In this document: one piece after another, positions 42,702-50,750 of the stretch
Numbering within the stretch: position 1 is the first letter of the stretch
Layout: the number at the start of each line of letters is the position of its first letter
Translations under genes and position numbers: made by a program
Assembly (NCBI GenBank): GCA_040389965.1
Contig: JAZJZF010000018.1
Location: 1 to 64,000, forward strand
Length of the DNA stretch: 64,000 nt
Reading direction: 5' to 3'
From: UBA4416 sp040389965
GTDB taxonomy: Bacteria; Bacteroidota; Bacteroidia; B-17B0; Aurantibacillaceae
Notes under the pieces: generated by a model
Databases searched by the model: none
Told to the model about the DNA's origin: nothing
Seen by the model: the letters and a program-made list of their open reading frames with translations, nothing else

Positions 42702-43985
42702 ATGACATTAAACAGAAAACTGGCGCCCGATTTTAAAACGATTGATAAAATTGATATACAACAAGCCGAAGTAGCTACACTGGATAACGGCATTAAAGTT
42801 TATACGATTGACAGCGGTTCGCAGGAACTAACCAAAATTGAATTTATTTTTAAAGCCGGGATGTATTATCAGAACCAGACATTGGTGGCTTCTGCAGCAA
42901 ATAATTTATTGGAAACCGGCACCAAAAACTATACGGCAAATCAGTTATCGGATGAAATTGATTTCTTCGGTTCTTTTTTTGAATGTGCTGTTGACCAGGA
43001 TTATGCTACCCTGGCGTTGTTCAGCTTAAATAAGTACCTCGATAAAAGCCTGCATTATGTAGAAGAAATCATTAAATACCCTACGTTCCCAAAAGACGAG
43101 TTTGAAATTTACATTTCCAATAAAAAGCAAAAACATTTGGTTAACTCCCAAAAAGTAAATGTGCTGGCGCGTCGTCGCTTCACAGAACTGGTATTTGGTG
43201 AAGAGCATCCTTATGGCAGAGATGTGAAAACGGAAGATTTTGACAAGTTGAATTTAGATACCATTAAAGCATTTTATAAATCGCATTACCATTCTTCTAA
43301 TTGTACTATTGTAGCATCAGGGAAGTTACCGGCTAACCTGATAACTGTGCTCAATCAGTTTTTTGGACAAACCATTTGGGGCGACATTCAGCCTGTTAAT
43401 GAACCATCGGCAAAATTACAAACCACTACACAACAAAAACATTTTATTGAAAGGCCTGATGCTATTCAGTCTGCTGTACGCATTGGCAGAGTGCTATTTA
43501 ATAAAAAGCACCCCGATTATTTTAAATTTCAGGTGCTCAATACTATTTTAGGTGGCTATTTTGGTTCACGTTTAATGGCTAATATCCGCGAAGATAAAGG
43601 CTATACCTATGGTATTGGCAGCGGCTTATCATCATTGGTAAATACGGGGTATTTCTTTATTTCAACAGAAGTAGGAGCAGATGTTACTAATAATACCCTG
43701 GAAGAAATTTATAAAGAAATTAAATTATTGCGTGAAGAATTGGTTGATGCCGAAGAACTGGAAACCGTTCGTAATTATGTGCTTGGCCAGTTTTTAAGAA
43801 GCGTGGATGGCCCTTATGCTTTAGCCGATAAGTTTAAAGCAATTTGGGAATTTGGTTTAGATTACGATTATTTTGAAAAGTATTTTGAGGCTGTAAAAAC
43901 GATTACACCTGCCGAAATAAAAGCCCTGGCAAATACCTATTTGCAGGAAAAAGATTTAATTGAATTAGTTGTAGGGAAAAAATAA
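42702..43985 (+). CDS. M16-family peptidase homologue without the zinc motif
   Basis: A 427-residue M16 protein with two half-domains. In active members an inverted zinc motif H-x-x-E-H sits in the first half; here the corresponding stretch (about 64-72) reads S-A-A-N-N-L-L-E-T, so the metal ligands are gone. The remaining fold markers are kept: H-P-Y-G-R near 166, Y-F-G-S-R-L-M-A-N-I-R-E-D-K-G-Y-T-Y-G near 286. Such proteins are the non-catalytic partners of an active M16 subunit, like the alpha subunit of mitochondrial processing peptidase. Usually the active gene is adjacent; none is here. Confidence 0.87.
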   Translation: MTLNRKLAPDFKTIDKIDIQQAEVATLDNGIKVYTIDSGSQELTKIEFIFKAGMYYQNQTLVASAANNLLETGTKNYTANQLSDEIDFFGSFFECAVDQDYATLALFSLNKYLDKSLHYVEEIIKYPTFPKDEFEIYISNKKQKHLVNSQKVNVLARRRFTELVFGEEHPYGRDVKTEDFDKLNLDTIKAFYKSHYHSSNCTIVASGKLPANLITVLNQFFGQTIWGDIQPVNEPSAKLQTTTQQKHFIERPDAIQSAVRIGRVLFNKKHPDYFKFQVLNTILGGYFGSRLMANIREDKGYTYGIGSGLSSLVNTGYFFISTEVGADVTNNTLEEIYKEIKLLREELVDAEELETVRNYVLGQFLRSVDGPYALADKFKAIWEFGLDYDYFEKYFEAVKTITPAEIKALANTYLQEKDLIELVVGKK

Positions 43986-43993
43986 GTTGATTC

Positions 43994-45127
43994 GTGGCAA
44001 AAGTATTTATCATAGGCCCTGCATACCCTTTGCGTGGAGGTTTAGCTACTTTTGATGAGCTATTCTGCCGTGCGTTTAATGAGCAGGGACATAGCTGTGA
44101 AATTATATCTTACAGTTTACAATATCCCGGCTTTTTATTTCCGGGTAGCACTCAGTTTGATACAACCGGCATCGCACCAGAAAATTTAAAGATCCATACA
44201 CTCATTAACTCTGTTAATCCGTTATCATGGATTAAAACGGCAAAGTTCATTAAAAAAGAAAAGCCCGATTTTATTGTATTTCGTTTCTGGATTCCCTTTA
44301 TGGGGCCTGCTTTAGGAAGTATTGCCCGAATGGTGCGTAAAAGCGGTGTTAAAGTGTTAGCGATTACCGATAATGTGATCCCACACGAAAAGCGGATGGG
44401 AGACGCTGCATTTTCGAAATACTTTATCAATGGCTGCGATGGTTTTATTACGATGAGCAAAGCGGTTATGAAAGACCTTGGGAAATTCACTACTACTGCA
44501 CACAAAAAATATTTATTGCACCCTTTATATACTTCTTTCGGCGAAAAATTAAATAAAGCGGAAGCCCGAAAAACCTTGGGGTTAAAAGAGGATAAAAAGA
44601 TCGTATTATTTTTTGGCCTGATCAGAAAGTATAAAGGGCTTGATCTGTTACTGGAAGCATTCGGTGAATTAAAAACAAATCCGGATATTAATTTATTAAT
44701 AGCGGGAGAGTTTTATGAAGATAAACAACCCTATCTGGATCTGATTGAAAAATCTGGAATTAAAGATCAGGTTATTTTACATGGAAAATTTATTGCCAAC
44801 GAAGATGTGAAATTGTATTTTTCTGCTGCCGATTTGGTTGCTTTGCCATATAGAAGTGCTACACAGAGCGGTGTAACGCAGGTTTCTTTTCATTTCGAAG
44901 TACCAACTCTGGTAACTAATGTGGGAGGCTTATCAGAAATTATACCGGATAAAGTAGCCGGTTATGTTGTTGACTCTTCAGGGACGGCCATTGCAACAGC
45001 TATTAAAGATTATTTTGCAAACGATAGAATAAACTCTTTTACAGAGGGCATGAAACGTGAGAAACAAAAATACGATTGGAAACTATTTGTAAACGAAGTG
45101 TTTGATTTATATAAACAAATAACATAA
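43994..45127 (+). CDS. GT4-family glycosyltransferase, GTG start
   Basis: A 377-residue glycosyltransferase beginning at GTG 43994 with K-V-F-I-I-G-P-A-Y-P-L-R-G-G-L-A-T-F, a GT4-type acceptor loop. Its donor domain has F-F-G-L-I-R-K-Y-K-G-L-D-L-L near 200, L-I-A-G-E-F-Y near 235, and A-L-P-Y-R-S-A-T-Q-S-G-V near 288; the usual second Glu is replaced by Gln/Ser in this loop, as in several Bacteroidota paralogues. It is three bases before the sugar kinase gene, suggesting joint function in glycan synthesis separate from the 1-31 kb locus. Confidence 0.85.
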   Translation: MAKVFIIGPAYPLRGGLATFDELFCRAFNEQGHSCEIISYSLQYPGFLFPGSTQFDTTGIAPENLKIHTLINSVNPLSWIKTAKFIKKEKPDFIVFRFWIPFMGPALGSIARMVRKSGVKVLAITDNVIPHEKRMGDAAFSKYFINGCDGFITMSKAVMKDLGKFTTTAHKKYLLHPLYTSFGEKLNKAEARKTLGLKEDKKIVLFFGLIRKYKGLDLLLEAFGELKTNPDINLLIAGEFYEDKQPYLDLIEKSGIKDQVILHGKFIANEDVKLYFSAADLVALPYRSATQSGVTQVSFHFEVPTLVTNVGGLSEIIPDKVAGYVVDSSGTAIATAIKDYFANDRINSFTEGMKREKQKYDWKLFVNEVFDLYKQIT

Positions 45128-45129
45128 AT

Positions 45130-46155
45130 ATGATCATCAGAAGCAAAGCACCTTTAAGGATAGGATTAGCAGGCGGTGGAACGGATGTATCGCCCTATAG
45201 TGATTTATATGGCGGCGCTATTTTAAATGCCACTATAGACTTGTATGCTTACGCAAGCCTTGAACCGTTAAACGACGGCACTATTGAATTTTGTATTGAC
45301 GGAACCGGAAAATGTATTACGGTAACATCGCAAAAACAATTAGAAATTGTAGAAGGCTTTGAGTTATTTATTGGCGTGTACAACCGTATTGTTAAACAAT
45401 TTAATACAGAGCCTTTATCCTTTCGTTTAACGTCTTACATTGAAGCGCCGCAAGGCTCAGGATTAGGAACATCTTCTACTATTGTGGTATCTTTAATAGG
45501 AGCATTTGTAGAATGGCTGAACCTGCCTTTGGGTAAATATGATATTGCGCATCTGGCTTATGAAATTGAGCGCGTGGATCTTAATATGAGCGGAGGAAAA
45601 CAGGATCAGTATGCAGCAACGTTTGGCGGCATTAATTTTATGGAGTTCCTGGCCGATGATAAAGTGATTGTAAATCCTTTGCAGTTAAAAGATGAGATCC
45701 TTTACGAACTTGAATTTAATCTGTTATTGTACTTTACAGCAACACAGCGCCTATCGGCAACTATTATCAATGAGCAGGTAAAGAACGTAAAAGACAAAAA
45801 CGAAAAGTCGGTAGAAGCCATGCATAATTTAAAAGAGCAGGCACAGCAAATGAAAGATAGTTTATTGCGTGGCGAATTGAGTAAGATAGGAGAGATCCTG
45901 CATTTTGGCTGGACCAACAAAAAGCTCATGGCGCATTCCATTTCAAATGAATTGATTGATAATGTGTATACAACAGCTATTACAACTGGAGCTACCGGAG
46001 GAAAAATTTCGGGAGCGGGCGGTGGTGGCTTTATGTTTTTTTATTGCCCTGCTGTTACAAAAATTAAAGTAGCAAGAGCTATCGAAAATTTGGGAGGTCG
46101 TGTGCAATCCTTTAAATTTACCAAACAAGGCTTAACGACCTGGAAAAGTTTATAA
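45130..46155 (+). CDS. GHMP-family sugar kinase, HddA-like
   Basis: A 341-residue GHMP kinase most like D-glycero-alpha-D-manno-heptose-7-phosphate kinase (HddA) and the related fucokinase-type enzymes. Motif 1 is S-K-A-P-L-R-I-G-L-A-G-G-G-T-D-V at 5-20; the ATP loop A-P-Q-G-S-G-L-G-T-S-S is near 107-117; motif 3 is G-G-K-I-S-G-A-G-G-G-G-F-M near 284-296. L-N-M-S-G-G-K-Q-D-Q-Y-A-A-T-F-G-G is characteristic of the subgroup. It would phosphorylate a sugar at C1 before nucleotide activation. Other heptose genes are not in the window, so the substrate is uncertain. A strong terminator follows. Confidence 0.87.
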   Translation: MIIRSKAPLRIGLAGGGTDVSPYSDLYGGAILNATIDLYAYASLEPLNDGTIEFCIDGTGKCITVTSQKQLEIVEGFELFIGVYNRIVKQFNTEPLSFRLTSYIEAPQGSGLGTSSTIVVSLIGAFVEWLNLPLGKYDIAHLAYEIERVDLNMSGGKQDQYAATFGGINFMEFLADDKVIVNPLQLKDEILYELEFNLLLYFTATQRLSATIINEQVKNVKDKNEKSVEAMHNLKEQAQQMKDSLLRGELSKIGEILHFGWTNKKLMAHSISNELIDNVYTTAITTGATGGKISGAGGGGFMFFYCPAVTKIKVARAIENLGGRVQSFKFTKQGLTTWKSL

Positions 46156-46170
46156 AGAAAAAACTTTAGA

Positions 46171-46199
46171 AAAAACCGGAGATTAACTCCGGTTTTTTT
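46171..46199. terminator. Bidirectional intrinsic terminator
   Basis: Stem ccggag (46176-46181) / ctccgg (46187-46192) with a five-base loop, flanked by A5 on the left and T7 on the right, so a U-run follows the stem on both strands. It lies between the stop of the sugar kinase and the end of the opposing membrane-protein gene and can serve both. Confidence 0.9.
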
Positions 46200-46326
46200 G
46201 TTTGAGAAGCCTGGTGGATAATAGCAGTTCGTTCAGAGACTATCAAAAACGAAACGACTGCTTTTATGTTGCTCAATCATTTTATCTCTTAGCCAGGCCC
46301 TTAAACATAGCTTATAATTCTTATCA

Positions 46327-48033
46327 TTAATTTTGATTGTTTAATTCTTCGATAGATTCCGCAACTACATTGAGACTAAAGGGTTTCCAGTTGCCCCACA
46401 CTTCAACCGACATGCCTTTTTTAAGAGCCATTTCAATAATGGTATGGTCTGTTAATTCAACTGTTCTCATAAAACCATTGTCGTTTTGCAGAACAAGTTG
46501 TGTGGGAGTAATACTAATAATTTTGCCATGAGCTTTTGATGGTTTTCCTTTTCCACCTTTCCAGCCTTCGCCACTTTTGAGTTGATACAATTCAAAGCAT
46601 TCACCTGAATACACTTTAATGGAATTGTCGGGAATTCTGGCGTCTCCTCTAAAACGTCCCGAAGGAAAATTACTTCCTTTTATTTGCCGTATCACATACA
46701 CAGCATGGTACCTATTAAAATCTTCTTTCTTAAATAAATAGTCTACAATCGATTTTGTTCTGAATTCCCAGCTCCCAAGTAAACGCAGATCTTGCCTGCC
46801 AATAATAGCATCGTTTTCGTTAAATTTTACATACTGCTGTATCTGTACAAATTCGGTATACGATTCCTGGGTAATACAAGGAGTGTTTGCCCGAATGCCC
46901 ATAATAGACATAGCAATGAGCAGAGTAAACAAACCTGCCGGAACTATTCTTAACCATTTGGATTTAATACTATTAAATAAAATCAGGTAGAGAACAACGA
47001 TGGGAATATAACTCATAATATATAATCTGTTAGCCCATTCCAGTCCTATAAAAGGAGAGACCAGAAAAAACGTTGCAACTACTAAAGCCCATGCAATAAG
47101 CTTGTTTTCTTTGCTTATTTTTTTTCTGTAAATAATAAGAGAGATCAATGCAATTAAAGCCAAAGGGTTTCCAACAATGAGATGGAGTGGACTTAAAAAG
47201 TTTTCAATGCCATAACCGCTCAGCATAAGTAGTAACACCGGAAATTCGAACACTTTAAGAGGAATAGAAATTAACCGCTGAAAACGCCCTGAATCGAAAT
47301 AAGCAATCATTAACAGAAACAAAATCAATGCGCTTAAAATAATGGCTGCTTTTTTCCAGGTAAAAGATCTTATGGCCTGTTTATGATACATTAACCAGAA
47401 TATGCCAATTAAGGCTGTAAAAAAGATCAGCAAAGCAAAGCTTCCAAAGTGAGTCAGTACGCATAGGAGCAACACTAAGCCCAAATAATACAGGTCTTTT
47501 TTTTGCTCATATTTGATGAGCCGGATCACAAAATAGAAATAGAAAAAGAGCCAGACAACAGCCACTGCATTTTTTTGTAAGCCATTTGAAAATACCAAGG
47601 ATGTCGTAAAATTAAATAAGGCAAAGTATACCAGTAAATAATTGAGAAATCTGGATGTTATGCCCGGAGTATTTAATTCCTTCACTATCAGGAAAACAGG
47701 AATAGCGGCCAGTGGAGGAATGATAGCATCCGTTAATTTTGCTGCCAGAAGCACGCAATTATTGTATGACGCGACATGAAAAAAATCGAGCATCCCTGCA
47801 ATCAATCCCTCAAAAATAAAAAGCAGCGGCATATCAGGGAAGGCAAGCTTTTGTTGTTCGAGTATACTCCTTATCTGTAGTGGGTAATAGGGGCCGTCGC
47901 CTCCTATCAGTAAATAGTTTAAATTAGAGTTTGTCCGGAACCGCATATAAGCTGCCACGATCATAGCTAAAATAATAGGTAGCCAGGTAATCAGATTAAT
48001 TCTTGTAGCGAAGAAATGTCCTTGGAGTTTCAT
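46327..48033 (-). CDS. Large polytopic membrane protein, GT-C-like, with soluble C-terminal domain
   Basis: About 568 residues from ATG 48033 (an upstream in-frame ATG would add ten residues). Roughly ten or more hydrophobic spans fill residues 10-390. After the first span comes G-G-D-G-P-Y-Y-P-L-Q-I-R, similar in placement to the acidic D-x-Y motif in the first periplasmic loop of GT-C glycosyltransferases of the ArnT/oligosaccharyltransferase kind. From about 395 to the end the chain is soluble and beta-rich, with a Lys/Gly-rich linker (S-G-E-G-W-K-G-G-K-G-K). Could be a polyprenyl-phosphate-dependent glycosyltransferase, but no family was recognised with certainty. Confidence 0.65.
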   Translation of the reverse strand: MKLQGHFFATRINLITWLPIILAMIVAAYMRFRTNSNLNYLLIGGDGPYYPLQIRSILEQQKLAFPDMPLLFIFEGLIAGMLDFFHVASYNNCVLLAAKLTDAIIPPLAAIPVFLIVKELNTPGITSRFLNYLLVYFALFNFTTSLVFSNGLQKNAVAVVWLFFYFYFVIRLIKYEQKKDLYYLGLVLLLCVLTHFGSFALLIFFTALIGIFWLMYHKQAIRSFTWKKAAIILSALILFLLMIAYFDSGRFQRLISIPLKVFEFPVLLLMLSGYGIENFLSPLHLIVGNPLALIALISLIIYRKKISKENKLIAWALVVATFFLVSPFIGLEWANRLYIMSYIPIVVLYLILFNSIKSKWLRIVPAGLFTLLIAMSIMGIRANTPCITQESYTEFVQIQQYVKFNENDAIIGRQDLRLLGSWEFRTKSIVDYLFKKEDFNRYHAVYVIRQIKGSNFPSGRFRGDARIPDNSIKVYSGECFELYQLKSGEGWKGGKGKPSKAHGKIISITPTQLVLQNDNGFMRTVELTDHTIIEMALKKGMSVEVWGNWKPFSLNVVAESIEELNNQN

Positions 48034-48168
48034 AATAAAATAGTTCTGTTGCTTATATAGCAATAAGTAATGTAGTGATGACTAACAAATGATTTTATAA
48101 TAAAGAAGGGAGGGAGAAACCTTATCCATGCAGCTGATACCGGATTGGTTTGCGGATGCTGTTGTTAG

Positions 48169-48197
48169 GCAAAGACAGATTATGGATCTGCCTTTGC
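48169..48197. other. Hairpin in the 200-base gap after the PadR-linked gene
   Basis: Arms gcaaagacagat (48169-48180) and atctgcctttgc (48186-48197), 11 of 12 pairs plus one wobble, with loop tatgg. It lies downstream of the minus-strand gene ending at 48235. No U-run follows on the minus strand, so it is a weak terminator at best. I see no gene in 48064-48234. Confidence 0.5.
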
Positions 48198-48234
48198 GCT
48201 TTATAACAGGGTTTTGTTGTTCAATCTAAAGCTG

Positions 48235-49470
48235 TTATTTGTCTTTTTTCAGTAATTGAATCACACGGATATTGATTTGTAGCTGTGTAAGATTTCTCAG
48301 TACATTGCCCAGAGGTGCATGGTAAAAATTATGAATTTCCCAGCTTTCTGCGACACCCGTTCTCGGATTCTTTTTTTCCGACAAATCAATAAGGTTAACA
48401 GGTGTTGTAAATGATTTACCCGCAATTGTGTTCAGGTTCATAAGATCTCCTTTTAAAGTTAAGAGCTCGCTATAAGGCATAGGTGTTTCGTTTGCATTAT
48501 TTGCATTATTAAATAATATATGAGTGGGCATATCGAAATTATCAAGCTTACCAAGTTCATAGTAATTGATATTTCTGACACTTGTTGCCTCTGTTATATT
48601 AATCAGTTTTAGTTTCAGAGTTTCAATTCGGTCACATATGGCGTTACAGTTTTTTGCCAGGTCGTTAGGTTCTGTGATTGGTGTAGTTGTGTATGCTGTA
48701 AATGACAGGCTCCTCACTTGCGCACTGATGGAAATATAGCTTTCCTGTAAGGCCTGATTAGAAATCACATTACTATCTTCCTGGAGATATGGCCTTGTAT
48801 TTACAAGGGTTAGGAATAAACCACAGCCCATGATCATAATAATGGTACTAACGATGGTGTTCACTTTCGATTCAGGGTTTTTGATCCCGGTAAAGAAATA
48901 CACGGGAATGTAAACCAGTACCATAAGCCCTACAAAAGAAACTCCCATAAGGTTCGCACCTGGCCAATGCATAACTTTAAATAAAATAGCAAGACTTATA
49001 AGCACGCCCGCCAGAATTCCTATGCCAAGAATCAGTTTGTCTTTTACGTTTTGTTTTTCTTTTGATTTAAGCGTAAATAAAAGTGGAAGAAATACAAGAC
49101 TCGATATAGCAATGCCAAGTATAATTAACAGGGAAGCTCCGGGCCAGTGCATGAATTTAAAGAAGATGCCAATACTCATTACTGCAGCAGAAAATGTTCC
49201 ACTAGCGATCATTATCTTTTTCATAGTGTAATAGTTTTTAAAAATTAATAATTGAAGAGTTTCTTCTTCTATTTCCCACAAAGCATCTTTATAAAATGTT
49301 TTAACGGTTTTTTGATAGAAGCTCTCGAAGTCTCCATTCTCTTCGAGATCATGCTCAATGATACAACAGATATGATCTAACAGGTTTTGCTGCAGGCTCT
49401 CCATCTCAACGCCACGTGCACTTATGTCGTTGAGTATAAAATCTATTTGTTGGTCACTGATACGGTACAT
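48235..49470 (-). CDS. PadR-linked membrane protein with two GldL-like FKxMHWPGA motifs
   Basis: A 411-residue protein. Residues 1-75 form a helical prefix (L-L-D-H-I-C-C-I-I-E-H near 30-40) resembling the cytoplasmic HAAS-type prefix often found with PadR regulators. Six hydrophobic segments lie between about 84 and 225. The motif F-F-K-F-M-H-W-P-G-A occurs at about 103-112 and again as L-F-K-V-M-H-W-P-G-A at 163-172, exactly 60 residues apart, so the membrane part is an internal duplication. The same kind of motif is found in GldL-like type IX motor proteins. Residues 230-411 are a predicted extracytoplasmic domain with no recognised family. The PadR gene lies 93 bases upstream. Confidence 0.75.
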   Translation of the reverse strand: MYRISDQQIDFILNDISARGVEMESLQQNLLDHICCIIEHDLEENGDFESFYQKTVKTFYKDALWEIEEETLQLLIFKNYYTMKKIMIASGTFSAAVMSIGIFFKFMHWPGASLLIILGIAISSLVFLPLLFTLKSKEKQNVKDKLILGIGILAGVLISLAILFKVMHWPGANLMGVSFVGLMVLVYIPVYFFTGIKNPESKVNTIVSTIIMIMGCGLFLTLVNTRPYLQEDSNVISNQALQESYISISAQVRSLSFTAYTTTPITEPNDLAKNCNAICDRIETLKLKLINITEATSVRNINYYELGKLDNFDMPTHILFNNANNANETPMPYSELLTLKGDLMNLNTIAGKSFTTPVNLIDLSEKKNPRTGVAESWEIHNFYHAPLGNVLRNLTQLQINIRVIQLLKKDK

Positions 49471-49563
49471 GTTATTTTATATTTCTGGTTTAGCGTTTCT
49501 GGTTTATGAATTGTTCTGTGTTTTAAATTAACCAGCAACAAGGAACCAGCAATACGAAACTTT

Positions 49564-49905
49564 TTAAACTGTTTTTGTTTTAATATCCAGTAAAAATTTC
49601 ATTGTGTCCATGAAGTCCGCTAACTCGCTCACTTTTTCCTTTGTCTTGTTTTTACCGCTTGGACTCAAACTATAATATTTTCTGACGCGCTTGCCTATAT
49701 ATTCTGTTTCGGTAGTTACCAGGCCATCGCTTTCTAAGGCATGCAATGTTGGGTACAATGCTCCTTCTGTTATTTGAATTTTATCGAAGGTTAATTCTTT
49801 TACCTTTTGAGTAATTTCGTAACCGTACATTTTTTTATTGTCGGCCAATAATTTTAAAACAATGGTTTTAAGCGTGCCTTTTATGAGTTCTGAAGAGTAA
49901 ATCAT
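49564..49905 (-). CDS. PadR-family transcriptional repressor
   Basis: A 113-residue winged-helix regulator. I start at ATG 49905 (M-I-Y-S-S-E-L-I-K-G-T-L); an upstream ATG at 49932 falls inside the likely promoter. Typical PadR motifs are L-K-L-L-A-D-N-K-K-M-Y-G-Y-E-I-T near 16-31, the recognition region I-T-E-G-A-L-Y-P-T-L-H-A-L-E near 43-56, and R-K-Y-Y-S-L-S-P-S-G near 74-83. PadR proteins generally repress the adjacent membrane-protein gene and themselves; the palindrome upstream fits that. Ligand unknown. Confidence 0.92.
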   Translation of the reverse strand: MIYSSELIKGTLKTIVLKLLADNKKMYGYEITQKVKELTFDKIQITEGALYPTLHALESDGLVTTETEYIGKRVRKYYSLSPSGKNKTKEKVSELADFMDTMKFLLDIKTKTV

Positions 49906-49920
49906 GAGTATATAATTAAT

Positions 49921-49954
49921 TACATAAGACAAAGATACATCGGATTCTTATGTA
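49921..49954. promoter_or_regulatory. Palindromic operator over the padR promoter
   Basis: Inverted repeat tacataag (49921-49928) and cttatgta (49947-49954), perfect over 8 bp. Between the arms at 49930-49937 is, on the minus strand, TATCTTTG, a full TAnnTTTG box. PadR operators typically contain such ATGT/ACAT half-sites, so autorepression is likely. Confidence 0.65.
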
Positions 49955-50110
49955 TATGAGTGTTAGGCTTAAAATATTTTTTAAAGTGTTGAAATTCAGA
50001 ACTATAAAATTCATATTCGATGCTGACCCAAGTCGGTTAAAAACTAAAAAGGTTATTACTTGATATTAACGATGATCCTTTTTAACCCTGAAAATCTTTA
50101 ACTTTATAGG

Positions 50111-50677
50111 ATGACAGAGGAAATAACATTAAACGAGGCAAGCTTTAATCCAAAGGTAAAAACGTACATTTTTTTTGTAGTGCTGTTCTTTTTAATCACA
50201 AGCATCATTGGCATTTTAGTGGTTCCATTTTGGGTATTTGGCCTTGGGCAATGGCTCAGCGGTAAATTCTTCAAAACATTATCCTGCAGGATCACTAATA
50301 AGAATTTAAGATTTTCGAAAGGTTTAATTATTCACATCGAAAAAACAATTCCTTTGGAGAATATACAGGATTTGTCGTTTGTGGGTGGCCCCATTTTAAG
50401 GTACTTTGGATTAACCCTCATTAAGATTGAAACTGCCGGCGGTGGTGGCGGACACCATAATCAGAATATGATGAGTATGCTGGGCATTAATGGTGCAGAG
50501 ACCTTTAAAACAGAGATCCTTGAACAACGCGAAAAAGTAATTCGCGAAAAACATGGTTACGGAAACACGGTAAGTGTTGCTCCCGCTCCAAACGTAAACG
50601 ATGCCCAGCTTTTGACCGACATTAAAAATGAACTAATTGAAATCAAAAATGTTTTAAAGAAGAATGCACTACAATAA
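50111..50677 (+). CDS. Bacterial PH-domain membrane protein
   Basis: A 188-residue protein: two closely spaced hydrophobic segments at about 19-50 (F-F-V-V-L-F-F-L-I-T-S-I-I-G), then a bacterial pleckstrin-homology (bPH2/YdbS-like) domain at about 55-135 with the strand L-S-C-R-I-T-N-K-N-L-R-F-S-K-G and I-P-L-E-N-I-Q-D-L. A Gly/His-rich loop G-G-G-G-G-H-H-N near 115-122 is unusual, followed by a charged helix. The role of this family is not known. It stands alone, divergent from padR. Confidence 0.8.
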   Translation: MTEEITLNEASFNPKVKTYIFFVVLFFLITSIIGILVVPFWVFGLGQWLSGKFFKTLSCRITNKNLRFSKGLIIHIEKTIPLENIQDLSFVGGPILRYFGLTLIKIETAGGGGGHHNQNMMSMLGINGAETFKTEILEQREKVIREKHGYGNTVSVAPAPNVNDAQLLTDIKNELIEIKNVLKKNALQ

Positions 50678-50750
50678 TAATTTGGCCGTTTAGACAATCA
50701 AAAATCTATTCTCTCATAACTTTTAACTCACAACTTATAACTACTTAAGA

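Noticed and set aside
46219..46262. Imperfect hairpin agcagt...actgct as a second terminator
   Set aside because: Arms need bulges to pair and no T-run follows; the terminator at 46171-46199 suffices.
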